Positions 10,385 through 20,542 of a DNA stretch of 64,000 bases are shown here, one piece after another (positions within the stretch are counted from its first letter, which is position 1; each line of letters starts with the position of its first letter). This DNA is from Vermamoeba vermiformis (lineage: Eukaryota > Tubulinea > Echinamoebida). The notes beneath the pieces were generated by a model that was given only the letters and a program-made list of their open reading frames with translations, did not search any database and had not been told where the DNA came from. The DNA is taken from positions 1 through 64,000 of the forward strand of contig JBEWZL010000119.1 in assembly GCA_045837725.1 (NCBI GenBank), given 5' to 3'. Made by a program: the position numbers and the translations under genes.

Positions 10385-12113
10385 TTACAGGTGTTCATTT
10401 GGAAATGAGTCCCCAAATATGCCATCAAAGCTGAAAGAATCGAAGATATCGGTGCCAGTCGACGAAGCAAGTTCTTGAATGTATCGTTCAAACAGTGCAT
10501 CTGTCGTGGGCTCAATGCAGTTATTGTACTCTCCTCGCCGCAGCGTGTCAAGCTCTTCTTGTAAAAACATTTCTTCGCGCAAGAACATCTCATCGTTGTT
10601 GTCAATTGGGGCCATATAGTCCATGCTATCAACAGTGGGCACTTCTTTTGGCACGTTGTTGGCCTTGCTCACACTGTCTTGAGGAACGTATGCAGTGCGT
10701 GACTCGGTTGGGTTACTGCGTAATGAGACACCGTGGAATGGAGCCAACACAACAGTGCCTGCTGGCTGCGCTGGGGTTCCTGGCCGCGAAGGAAGATCAG
10801 TGCACGGTGTCGAGTGACTGCTAACGCTCAACATCATGTCGTCTGATTCCACTCCTGCCGAGTCATTGGCAGTGCTTGGTGTGAGGACCACGGAGCACGA
10901 GTCATCGATCGATGGACTTCTGTCAGAGTCGTGAATAGACAGCTGCAGAGCCAAGTGCGTGATGCTCTCACTGCTGTCTGTCCTCTTCATTGTGCCGCTG
11001 CGGAATGTCTGTTCGCCGCTGGACTCGAAACTAAGTTCGCTGTTGACCGACTGGCAGCTTGATTTGCGCGACAAGGCTCGTTCGTACTCCGCGCTGCTGA
11101 CGCTCGACCTGCGCAGTTCATCACTACTATTGCTCTTGCGCACGCGAGTGATGGCACTATCTGAGTGACGTAAACTGATGCGGCCCATGTTTGCGTCTGC
11201 TTCTTGCGAGTCACTTTCGTCGTCCAAATCACCGCTGACGAGGGCTCGTGCATCCACGTGCGAAGTTTGCTCGCTTATGACAGCAAAGGTAAATTCGACT
11301 GAAGTGAGGCGTTCTTGCTTGTCTGAATATGCTTGCATTAATTTACGCAATTCAATGCATCGATTGGTCGCCAGCAAACTTACCACGGAGGAACGTTAGG
11401 ATCTTGTGGGATTTGTAGCAACCCTCGCCCAAATAACGCACATGGCCATTATTGAAAGGGTGACTAAATAACAATACTTTCTTCTGACGAGTTTGATGGT
11501 CTTTGATGGCGGCATTAATTGCAATAGCATTCAGATCACCTGAACGTAAATCCGGTTAGTACGCAACAAAAAAAGGAAAATAATGCGCCAAAATTTTATC
11601 TTACCCTCTCGCCCAATTGTCGTATATATATACGATGTATTGTTCTCCTAATTGATCACGATCAGCAAGAGGCGAGACGATCGTTACAAGTTCCGAATAA
11701 CTTACTTGGAAACCATCTCGGAAATAATAAAATGACTTCGATTTCTTACTATGAGCAAATAAGAAAATAAAGGGATAGCACGAAGCGATCGATATTCCAC
11801 CTCGTTGGGAGCCTGTAAACCAAAAAAACGGTTAGGTATTACGAACAATCGCGGTCTAAGTTGTATATAATACCTCCGTAGTGCTCATGTATATGTTGAC
11901 GTAGGTACACTTGACCGACGACAAAAGGAATCGTTCCATCCATTCCTAAAAAAATCAGTTGGTACAAAATCCGCATTCGGACCGGAAGATGAAATTAATA
12001 AACAAATGCAACTTACCTTCGCTAAAACTGGACCTTCTTTTTTTCTTGGGCTTTGAATTTTCTTTTTCGGCCCGTTTGCGTTTATTCGCCGGACTCGGCG
12101 GATTAGCATACAT
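10385..12113 (-). CDS. ScoMcrA/SRA-like modified-DNA-reader domain protein with Ser-rich tail
   Basis: Six exons (12113-12017, 11945-11874, 11812-11706, 11647-11605, 11539-11384, 11331-10385), 473 aa in frame. The start at 12113 is chosen because it alone gives the right phase and an NLS-like N-terminus (KRKRAEKENSKPKKKRR). Residues about 35-190 follow the pattern of the SRA-like domain of ScoMcrA-type restriction proteins: IHEHYGGSQRGGIS, PFIFLFAHSKK, YIYTTIGREGDLN, NAAIKDH, KKVLLFS, GHVRYLGEG. No nuclease motif is visible. The remaining 280 residues are Ser/Thr/Asp-rich with many SS and SP sites, ending in acidic-aromatic FDSFSFDGIFGDSF, which resembles a transactivation segment. Inferred role: a nuclear reader of modified bases; unproven. 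Confidence 0.65.
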
Positions 12114-12338
12114 TCGTCAAAAAGCTCCGCAGAATATTTTTGGTGATACGCCTCGGGCAAAAATACCTCGGGTAAGCACGCGTAATTCTAGTCGTGGTCT
12201 TCTTCGCGTACAGAAAATGGAATTGTCATTATTTTTCGGCGCGTGTTCTTTTTGGAAGTTTTTTTTTAGCGCTGCTGCGGACCCAAAAAAAGGCGGAGAA
12301 CTGCACTTACAATATTAGCAAAAACGACCACAACAAGA

Positions 12339-13437
12339 ATGGCAAAGACTACCTCGCTCACGCTTTTAAAGCTTGGTAGTTCTTTTTTGTTCTTTTTGGT
12401 GGGCTTTCTCTGGGACGGTAAGATCTGATCATCTTGTTCTCTGACTCCTCGATCTAATACTATTATTATCAGATATAATGACCGGCGTTGCAATGTATCG
12501 TGCTCGCAACTTACTTTCGAACCCAAAAGACAATCCAACCTTGCCAGACATGGGATTCGATTTACTTCCTTACGCAAATATCTGTAAGGAAAGTATGCTA
12601 CCTAGCTTGGTTCTATTAGCATTTATGTGTAAGTATCTAAATGGTGATGAATTTTCGAACGAAATAATTGATTTTAATTCGATCAATTTTTTTAGTGGCC
12701 ACACTGTTCCGCCATATGATTTTCGATAAGCAAAATGGCTTGGTGAATTTTTGTAGATTTTGTATTTTAGATGGCATTGGTAAGTGATAAACAAAATTCG
12801 TAAATATCTAATTATTATTTTGTTACAGTGATGTCTTTACGTGCCACAACTGTCGCCCTCACTTCGGTATGTTTCACGTGTGGTATTTTGTTGGTTTCTG
12901 ATTAGCTAATCAATAATTATTTACTAGCTGAACAACCCTTGGCCGCAGTGTGACTTCTGCGGAGGAGTGGATGCAGGTCACTGTCCACAATCACTCTTCG
13001 AATCTATTTGGCTCACAGTGCAAAAGTTTCCGCTGTTTGACTGCGGTGATTTGATCTTCAGCGGACACACCGTGCACTTCTTGTTGTGTGCGTTCATTTG
13101 GGACGAGGCAGGCTGGGGACTCAGACGTCGCGCACAAAAACTCGCCGCGCATGGACTGTGGCGCGCGTTGCTGTGGATCTACGTCATCTGCGGCGTGTGC
13201 ACGCTGATCATGTGCCGATTCCACTACTCGGTTGATGTCGTAGTCGGCGCGTACATTTCATTCTTAGTGTGGAAATACTACGACTATTTGCACCTCTCTG
13301 GCGATGACGGATATCTAGCGCGATTCATCACGTGGATTGAGACACCTAACAGCGCGCTGATTGACGAGATTGAGGACAAACAGCCCCTCACTTACTGGCA
13401 ACACACTCGCCGCTTCGCACAAGGCAGCAGGCAGTAA
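12339..13437 (+). CDS. Sphingomyelin synthase-related / PAP2-like phospholipid transferase
   Basis: Five exons (12339-12375, 12473-12628, 12696-12779, 12829-12866, 12928-13437), 274 aa in frame. Multi-pass membrane enzyme expected in Golgi, ER or plasma membrane. The SMS-type catalytic motifs are present: CGDLIFSGHT (first His) and RFHYSVDVVVGAY (second His and Asp); the segment PWPQCDFCGG precedes them. Families with this layout transfer a head group from a phospholipid to ceramide (sphingomyelin, ceramide phosphoethanolamine or inositol phosphorylceramide synthases); which one cannot be told here. The start is 225 bp from the divergent SRA-like gene. AATAAA follows the stop at about 13453. 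Confidence 0.85.
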
Positions 13438-13527
13438 ATTCAATCACTTGTAAATAAATCAAACGGCTTTCATTGGCCGAGGATCTGTGTTAAATTCGCG
13501 CTTTATTGTTATTTAGAATTATTTCAC

Positions 13528-15488
13528 TTAATCACTTTCACTGTCCGAGCTGTCTGAAGCCAACTTGAGGTGACCAGATCTCTCTTGAGGAGCGTCAATA
13601 ATGCGACCCATCTTAGGTTCTTTTTTCTGTTCGTAGTGTCGTTAGCATACGTGTTATCAAACCATTAAAAGTCTTACCTTAGTAGCCATATTGAATTGAT
13701 ACAAATCTTGGGGTACGACTTGATTGGTTTGTTTTAAGATGGCCACAAGACCAGCAGCGTGATGCTTGTCGAACTTTGTGAAGAACATGTGCGCAATGCC
13801 TTTACGACCTGCACGGCCTGTACGACCGATACGATGCACGTAGTCCCTACGTAGACAATTAATATTACTTTCGAATATAATAGTATATTATAGTTACGTA
13901 CTCCAAAGTGAGTGGAGCAGCGAATTGAATGACAGCTTCAACGGCGGGAATGTCAAGACCGCGAGCAGCAACATCGGTGGCGACGAGAATGGGAGCATTG
14001 CCACCTTTGAATTCAGCCAAGTTGCGCGTTCTCTCGGCTTGACCTCGATCACCCGATAAGGCAACGACGGGCCACTTGCGGGAGGTCAACACGCGCTGCA
14101 AACGATCGACTTCTTTGCGATGGGTGGCGAAGATGAGAATGCGACGCATGCCTTGGTCCCAGTACATCTGCAAGACCTGCAACAAACGAGCATCACGAGC
14201 GGTGTCTTCGAGCACCTCCACCACTTGTGTAATATTCTGATTGGCTGCCAAACGAGTGGAGCCAACACCAATCTTGACGGGATTGTTCAAGAACTCGCTG
14301 GCCAATTGTTGAATAGACTCGGGCCAAGTAGCGCTGAACATGAGTGTTTGACGTTGTTTCTGACAGGCGCCAATCAACTTGCGAATGTCTTGTTCGAAGC
14401 CGAGATCAAGCATGCGATCAGCTTCGTCCAAGACCAAGTAGTTGACTCCTCCCAAGCGACAGACACCGTCGTTCATCAAGTCAATCAAGCGACCAGGTGT
14501 GCCAATCACAACATTGATTCCTCCGCGGAACAACTTAATTTGCGGTTCTTTGGGCACACCTCCGTAGACACAGACACTCTTCAGACCGCAAGGACGGCAC
14601 ATTTCTTCGCAGATATCAGCTGTTTGTTGCGCCAATTCACGAGTGGGTGCGAGAATAAGAATAGAGGGCTGAGCTTTCTTGAACTTCTCGGGACTTTGTT
14701 TCATTTCTTTGAGCAAATGACCCAGAATTGGCAAGCTGAACGCTAGAGTTTTGCCAGAACCAGTCTCCGCAATACCGATCTGCCAACAACATCAGTACTG
14801 AATGCAATTAGATTATAGTAGTGCACATACGACGTCGCGGTTGGCGAGCAATGGAGGCCAGCACAAGCTTTGGATCGGGGTTGGTCTATTTTGATTTAAA
14901 TTAGCTGGTGAATTACAACGAACGAATCGTATTAACTTACTTTTCGAATTTTTTGCAGTAGTCCATTAGCTCTTTGGGAATAATCGGCTTGAGTGTTTCA
15001 AAAGAGTTGATGGGTTCGAACTGATCGTTATCTTTGTTAAAATCACCGTCGAATCTCAAGGCTCCCCTAATTAATGGCAATTAATTAGAAGCAATTTTAA
15101 AGAACAATACATTGTTTGGTAACCCGATCAAAGTTGGATCGAAGATGGATCGACGAACTTACTTGTCTCCTTCTGCCTCTTCATTGTCCTCTCCGTTCTC
15201 TTCATCACTTTCTTTTTTCTTCTTATCTTTCTTATCCTTCTTATCTTTTTTGTGCTTTTTTGTTTCGCGATCGTCAACTTGATCGGTCGAATCTCTTTTT
15301 CTCTTCTTTTGATTTTCTCCCTCATGAGAATGACCGTTAGTACCATTAGTACCATTAATTTGATCCTTTGTTTCTTGTTCGTTGGCTTGATCGGGATCTT
15401 CTCGTTTTCTCTTTTTATCTTTTTTGTCCTTCTTATCCTTCTTGTGTTTTTTGTCTTTTTTATCCTTTACTCGGTGTTCAACTTCCAT
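13528..15488 (-). CDS. DBP3: DEAD-box RNA helicase, Dbp3-type ribosome biogenesis factor
   Basis: Six exons (15488-15163, 15066-14941, 14885-14831, 14779-13902, 13846-13678, 13626-13528), 550 aa in frame. The N-terminal 110 residues are repeats of KKDKK and KKRKRED, typical of nucleolar Dbp3. The helicase core follows: Q motif (FEKPTPIQ), [36 protein letters not shown] and [11 protein letters not shown]. Dbp3 acts in early pre-rRNA cleavage. The tail ends in acidic SDSSDSESD. It converges with the SMS-related gene (91 bp between stops). Similarity to DDX5/DBP2 helicases is expected, but the Lys-rich N-terminus favours Dbp3. Confidence 0.85.
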
Positions 15489-15573
15489 TTTTATTTGATT
15501 ATGAAAATAATTAACTTCACGGATCGTTGATCTAATCCAACACTAAGGGTTCGTAACTTAATTAATTGACCCG

Positions 15574-15606
15574 CGTGGTCGTGGTCGTGGTCGTGGTGGT
15601 GGTGAG
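15574..15606. repeat. GTGGTC microsatellite
   Basis: About five copies of GTGGTC/GTGGTG between the start of the helicase gene and the end of the LIM gene. Simple tandem repeat, no other feature. Confidence 0.7.
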
Positions 15607-15758
15607 GTAGCAAACCAAAAAGTAAGCTGACTGAACATAAATGTCAAAATAACGCCAAACAAACCAAAAAAAATAAAATTGATAAAAAACGAATCTGAGA
15701 GAGCTGACTAATTAAGGAAACTTTATAATTTAACGATTTTACATATTAGGTCAACGCC

Positions 15759-18046
15759 TTATTTGCGTCGCTTGCCACCTCGCTTCTTGCCACCGCGTCC
15801 TCTGCCACGGCCTTTACCACCACCACGGCTTTGGCTCTTGCCACCGCGCGGGGCATTTTGGTTGGCAGCGGGCTTGTCTTCTTCACCCTCACCAGACTCA
15901 TCGTCTTCACCTTCACCTTCTTCAGCCTTAGTCTCAGCTTGACCCTCGGTCTTATTCTCGGGCTCGCTTTTGGCTTCTTCGGGCTTGGTCTCCTCGGCCT
16001 TGGGCTCTTCAGTCTTGACCTCCTCAGTCTTGACCTCAGCAGCAGGTTGCGGCTCTTCAGTCTTGGTCGCAGGCTCAGCCTTCACAGGAGAGTTCTTGCC
16101 CTCCTTTTCCTTGCGCAACTTCTCCATAAAGGCAAGTTTTTCTTGTTCGAGTCTCGCGGCTTCTTCGTCAGCAGCTTGTTGGGCTTGGTCAATTTCTTGA
16201 CGGCTGGCCTCTTCCTTTTCACGGCGCAACTTCTCCATGAACTCTTGCTTGGCACGCTCTTCGTCACTCAAAGCTTGTTCTACTTGTTGGGCATCTTCTT
16301 GCTTGATCTTTTCAGCTTCTTGCTTCAACTTTTCTTCCTCAGCAAGAGCAGCTTCACGCTTTTGTCTTTCTTCTTCTTCGTGTTGTTGCAATTCAGCTTG
16401 ACGTTGCTTCTCAGCCTCTTCGCGTTGTTGTTGAGCACGAGCTTCTTCCTCTTCCTTTTGTCTCTGTTCCTCAGCAAGAGCAGCTTCACGCTTTTGTCTC
16501 TCCTCTTCTTCGTGTCGTTGCAATTCAGCTTGACGTTGTTTCTCAGCCTCTTCGCGTTGTTGTTGAGCACGAGCTTCTTCCTCAGCACGAGCAGCCTCTT
16601 GCTTCTGTCTCTCTTCTTCTTCTTCCTTTTGTCTTTGTTCTTCAGCAAGAGCAGCTTCACGCTTTTGTCTTTCTTCTTCTTCGTGTTGTTGCAATTCAGC
16701 TTGACGTTGTTTCTCAGCCTCTTCGCGTTGTTGTTGAGCACGAGCTTCTTCCTCAGCACGAGCGGCCTCTTCTTTTTGTTTTTGCTCTTCCTCTTGACGC
16801 TTTCTCTCGTCTTCTTCACGTTGAAGTCTTTCGGCCTCTTCCTCACGTTGCTTGGCTTGTTCTAAGGCCTCTTGTTGCTTGCGTTGTTCTTCAGCGAGTT
16901 CAGCTTCACGTCTTTGACGATCTTCCTCTTCACGTTGTTTTTGTTCGGCCTCAGCCTTTTGTCTCTGTTCCTCAGCAAGAGCAGCTTCACGCTTTTGTCT
17001 CTCTTCTTCTTCGTGTCGTTGCAACTCAGCTTGACGTTGCTTCTCAGCCTCTTCGCGTTGTTGTTGAGCATGAGCTTCCTCTTCTTCTTTTTGGCGTTGC
17101 TGTTCAGCAAGAGCAGCTTCACGTTTTTGTTTCTCTTCCTCTTCACGTTGTTGCAGCTCGGCTTGACGTTGCTTTTCGGCTTCCTCGCGTTGTTGTTGAG
17201 CACGAGCCTCATCATCTTGTGTTTGAGGGGTAGCCGTAGGAGTCTCGGTTTGAGTCTTGGTCTCGGTAGCAGTCACATCGGACTTGGTAGTGGTGCGTGT
17301 AACACCTGAAGGATAGTGTTGCTTGCAATAGAGCACACCTTCAAGAGATTGATAGTTCTCAACTTTCAGCAACAAATTGCATGCTGAGCAACGCAAGCAA
17401 GTCTTGTGATACGCCTGAACACAAATCATACTTAGAACCTTTGCGCGTAGTACTACACGATATGACACGTACCTTGCCGTTAACATCGACCCTGTCGGTG
17501 AAGTACAAAATCTTCGCGCACTTGTCGCAACGTTCCAAAGAGCCACCAAACTTGGGCTTAGCAGTGGCCGCTGCTGTGTCATGCGGACTGGGCTCAGCAG
17601 CACGAGGACTGGGTTGAGTCGCTTCAACGGGCTTAGTTTCGAACACTTGCTTCAAGTCGCGAGCGGAGACTTGTTTCTTCAACTGAGGCTCGCTGCTGGT
17701 AGTAGTCTCAGCAGCAGGCGTGGGATTGTTCGCGGCTTGTTGCGCAACTGAGGCTTGGAAACCACTCTCGTAGTTGCCCTTCAACTTGAACAGCTGGGTG
17801 TAGTGGGGCTTGCAGTAGACTTTGTCGCCAACGGATGACACTTGACCGACTTTCAAAGTAGTGCCGCAGTGTGCGCATTTGAAGCAACCCTGACAGAAAG
17901 GTAAGGACAGATTCGGACCCCACAAAAATATAACTAAATCTTACTCTGTGGTAATGACGACCCTCTACAGTAACGCGCTCAAGAGGATAAGCTGTTTTTC
18001 CACAGTTTACGCACTTGCCAGTTTGGCTGTTGATATTACTGCTCAT
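15759..18046 (-). CDS. Two-LIM-domain protein with long E/Q/R/K coiled-coil and RGG tail
   Basis: Three exons (18046-17945, 17889-17473, 17414-15759), 724 aa. LIM1 (residues about 10-66, CVNCGKTAYPLERV ... FKCAHCGTTL ... YCKPHY) and LIM2 (about 155-215, CDKCAKILYFTDRV ... CLRCSACNLLL ... YCKQHY) have full zinc-ligand sets of the CRP/CSRP kind. About 350 residues of charged heptad-like sequence follow, built from a unit repeated five times with the core QQQREEAEKQRQAELQ. The C-terminus is acidic (EEGEGEDDESGEGEE), then RGG/GRGRGRGGKK-rich. LIM plus coiled coil suggests an actin-cytoskeleton scaffold; the RGG tail suggests RNA or nucleic-acid binding. Both roles are inferred. Confidence 0.85.
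16290..17220 (-). repeat. Tandem coding repeat in the LIM protein
   Basis: Five copies of a roughly 120-150 bp unit encode ARAQQQREEAEKQRQAELQ followed by EEEERQKREAALAE with variations. The copies are near-identical at DNA level over their cores, so unequal exchange probably keeps changing the copy number. Assembly of such a stretch can also collapse copies. Confidence 0.75.
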
Positions 18047-18329
18047 CTGTGCATCAGAAAATCATTAATAAATTTCGGTCGAATTGACTAAATTGTAAAA
18101 AACTTGGTCCTCAATAACGAAACTAATCACTGGAAAAAAGTAATAATTACAAATTAAAGTAAAGCGAGTCGCAGTCGTAGATCCTTTCGCGCCACTCCAA
18201 CAAAAAAAAAATTAAACAAAACGGCACTTACTATAATCTAGCGAGTCTGAACGTGGAACAGTTGTTGTTACGAACAGTATATGTCAAAAATAATAAAAGC
18301 AATCAATCGGAGTAACGGTAAAAAAAAAA

Positions 18330-18558
18330 AAAAGATTTTGTGCCCTGGCAGAGGAGCTCAATAAAGCTAACAAGTTTGATGAAACGACACAACACGACTA
18401 CTACTTGAGCCCACACCACTGCTACTATTGCACTCGAACTACCCTGATGGGATTGATGAACAACGCATGCTGTTCGATCAAAGCCACTTACTCGCGAGTA
18501 GCAATACGGAAGCTCTTAAGAGCCTAAATTTATTTTGCGAGTATACATTATTGCCAGT
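18330..18558 (+). other. Possible upstream exon(s) or orphan coding stretch
   Basis: Two overlapping frames are open here. One reads LAEELNKANKFDETTQHDYY; the other reads NYPDGIDEQRMLFDQSHLL and on to CEYTLLPVQ, ending at CAG|GTGCGTAAG, a good splice donor. The latter could splice to CTTCAATAC at 18689 and lead in frame into the BTB gene (through FDNEKLPEMETMKQF). It may therefore be a first exon of that gene, but no start codon is evident. Confidence 0.3.
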
Positions 18559-18766
18559 GCAGGTGCGTAAGCAAGTGTTGGACTCGCAAATAATATTCGC
18601 ACACAATTTTCAAAATATTTTGGTTTCGTTTGAGTTTTCGACTGTTATTCGCGCAATTAAACTAACTTGGTGCACCACATCGCCTTAGCTTCAATACTAC
18701 ATTTTATTTTTATTTCTATCTTTTAACATCAACCACAACTCGTTCGACAACGAAAAGCTGCCAGAG

Positions 18767-20350
18767 ATGGAGACCATGAAACAATTCCCGCCAATTTTGC
18801 TTCCCAAGCCAGTGGTGACAGAAGAAGACGCCTTGCTAGGAATGGTGAATAACAAGCTGCTTAGTGACTTCTACATCATTGTAGAACCTGACCATAACGC
18901 AGATCAGCAGGACCACGATCACTCGCAGTGGTATGTCAATTTCGGCGTCAAATTGAAAATTAAGAATTAATAACTCTTTATTATAGTTGTGACGATCATA
19001 TTATCTATGCACATCAGTTCGTGCTTGGCATTCATAATGAGTATTTTATGACTTTGTTCAAAGGTACCTTTGGAGAATTTATATACAACGATAGACGCAT
19101 TAACTATACTAATACATTCTTCTCTGGTCAATCAGGTGAATTTTTTAAAGAGAGGTAAAACTCGATTAGTAGCTGATTGTATTTTGAACGATTGCGCTAA
19201 CATTGCATCAGAAAATGCTTCCATATCAATTGCACCGATGAGCTGACTTGGGGTGCGCAGTGGCCAGTCGACGAGTTCAAACAAGTTTTCGTCCATCTGC
19301 TGCGCTATATTTATTCAGGGCTTCATGGTCTGAAAAACATCAAATTGAGCACCCAGCACTTTATATTGCTATGCAGGTAAGAGGTCATGTCATTAAATGA
19401 ATACTGGATATGCGTGTCAGTACTCGCGACTAATAGTTTTGCGCGCCAAACAGAATGGTGAATTTCTTCCGCGCCACGACGCGATTGAATCAAAGCTTTC
19501 AAGCATTCATTGCCAAGTGGTTGAGCGAGAATGATTTGACCGAGGGCTACTTTGAAGTGTTGCGCTGTCTCAAACAACTCAGTCTGATCGAGACTGTTGA
19601 TGCCGTGCTCGAAGGTGAGTTCTAATCTAGACGCGTTGTTGTAGCATTAACCGCACTATAAGTCGCTACTATGCACATATATTGCTTCGTCGTTGCATGT
19701 CTAATCCATGGTGTTCAGACATTTTTCGCACCAAGTTGCGCGAGTCCATCAAGCGTCAAGTGTGGGGCAAGCTGTTCCCCTTTGTCAGATCCACGTCACT
19801 CACCTTTGAAGGGCGCGTGATGAAGCACTTTGTCTTCGAGGACTTTGTGTTCTATTACTCCATCGTCAAGTGCATGCACACTTCGTCCAAGTTCTTGAAC
19901 AAATATCTGCGCAATGCCTTCGACGAACTAATGAGCGAGTTGTATTCGCAAGTCAAGGCCGCGGAGAGCGATGCCAATGAAGAGAGTCGACGCGTCATTG
20001 TGCGCGAACAGATCCGCAACTTGATCAAGTGCATCGTCACCTCGGCCAAAGAGTTGCAAGAGTCTTCAGCTCCTCCCGCACCAGTCAAAGTCAAAGACCC
20101 CAATTCACCGCGCGGCAAAGGCGAAGTTCCCAATGATATGCAGCTGCGTGAGGCCGTCAAGTTCTTGCTCTGCTTGTTGGGTGTGATCGAGAACCGCGAT
20201 CAGTTGCGCGGCTTGTTGACGGAATGCAAAGTGAATCAATATTGGGACAAATTATATCCCTTCGATAATTATGCCAGCAGTCGTTCAAGCAAGTTGGTCA
20301 TCAAGGATTTGGATCTGTACCAGCTCCTTGGCGAAGCGGCTGCGCACTAA
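18767..20350 (+). CDS. BTB/POZ domain protein
   Basis: Exons 18767-18930, 18987-19063, 19136-19154, 19212-19376, 19454-19614 and about 19647-20350. Residues about 35-165 read as BTB: SDFYIIVE, IYAHQFVLGIHNEYFMTLFKG, a short 19-nt micro-exon (EFFKER), then FKQVFVHLLRYIYSGLHGL. The C-terminal 330 residues are mostly alpha-helical with no recognised domain. BTB proteins often act as Cullin-3 adaptors or dimerising scaffolds. The junction at about 19614-19647 is uncertain: the usual GTGAGT donor and the TAG acceptor leave the phase wrong, while a weaker donor 3 nt later (GA|GTTC) restores it with an intron of about 30 nt. The true start may be in an upstream exon. Confidence 0.65.
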
Positions 20351-20542
20351 AAACAAATTTTGTGGAACATCTACCATTGTAAATATGTGATATAGCGATG
20401 TAAATAAACGGTTGTAACTGTATTTATTTTTGTTTATGTGGCCGTGGGAAATCTTTCGGGTGCATATCTATTTTTGGAACTCGTGTACCGTTATCGTGGG
20501 AGAACTTTTGATTAACTTTTAATACAAATATACTAGCATAGA

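Noticed and set aside
12109-12160. Alternative first exon frame for the SRA-like gene (MLIRRVRRINANG...)
   Set aside because: Its phase does not fit the next exon; the frame from 12113 fits and gives an NLS-like N-terminus.
15831-17309. Leu/Phe/Ser-rich plus-strand frames opposite the LIM coiled-coil repeat
   Set aside because: They are the antisense of Glu/Gln/Arg repeats (CTT/TTC codons) and not a membrane protein gene.
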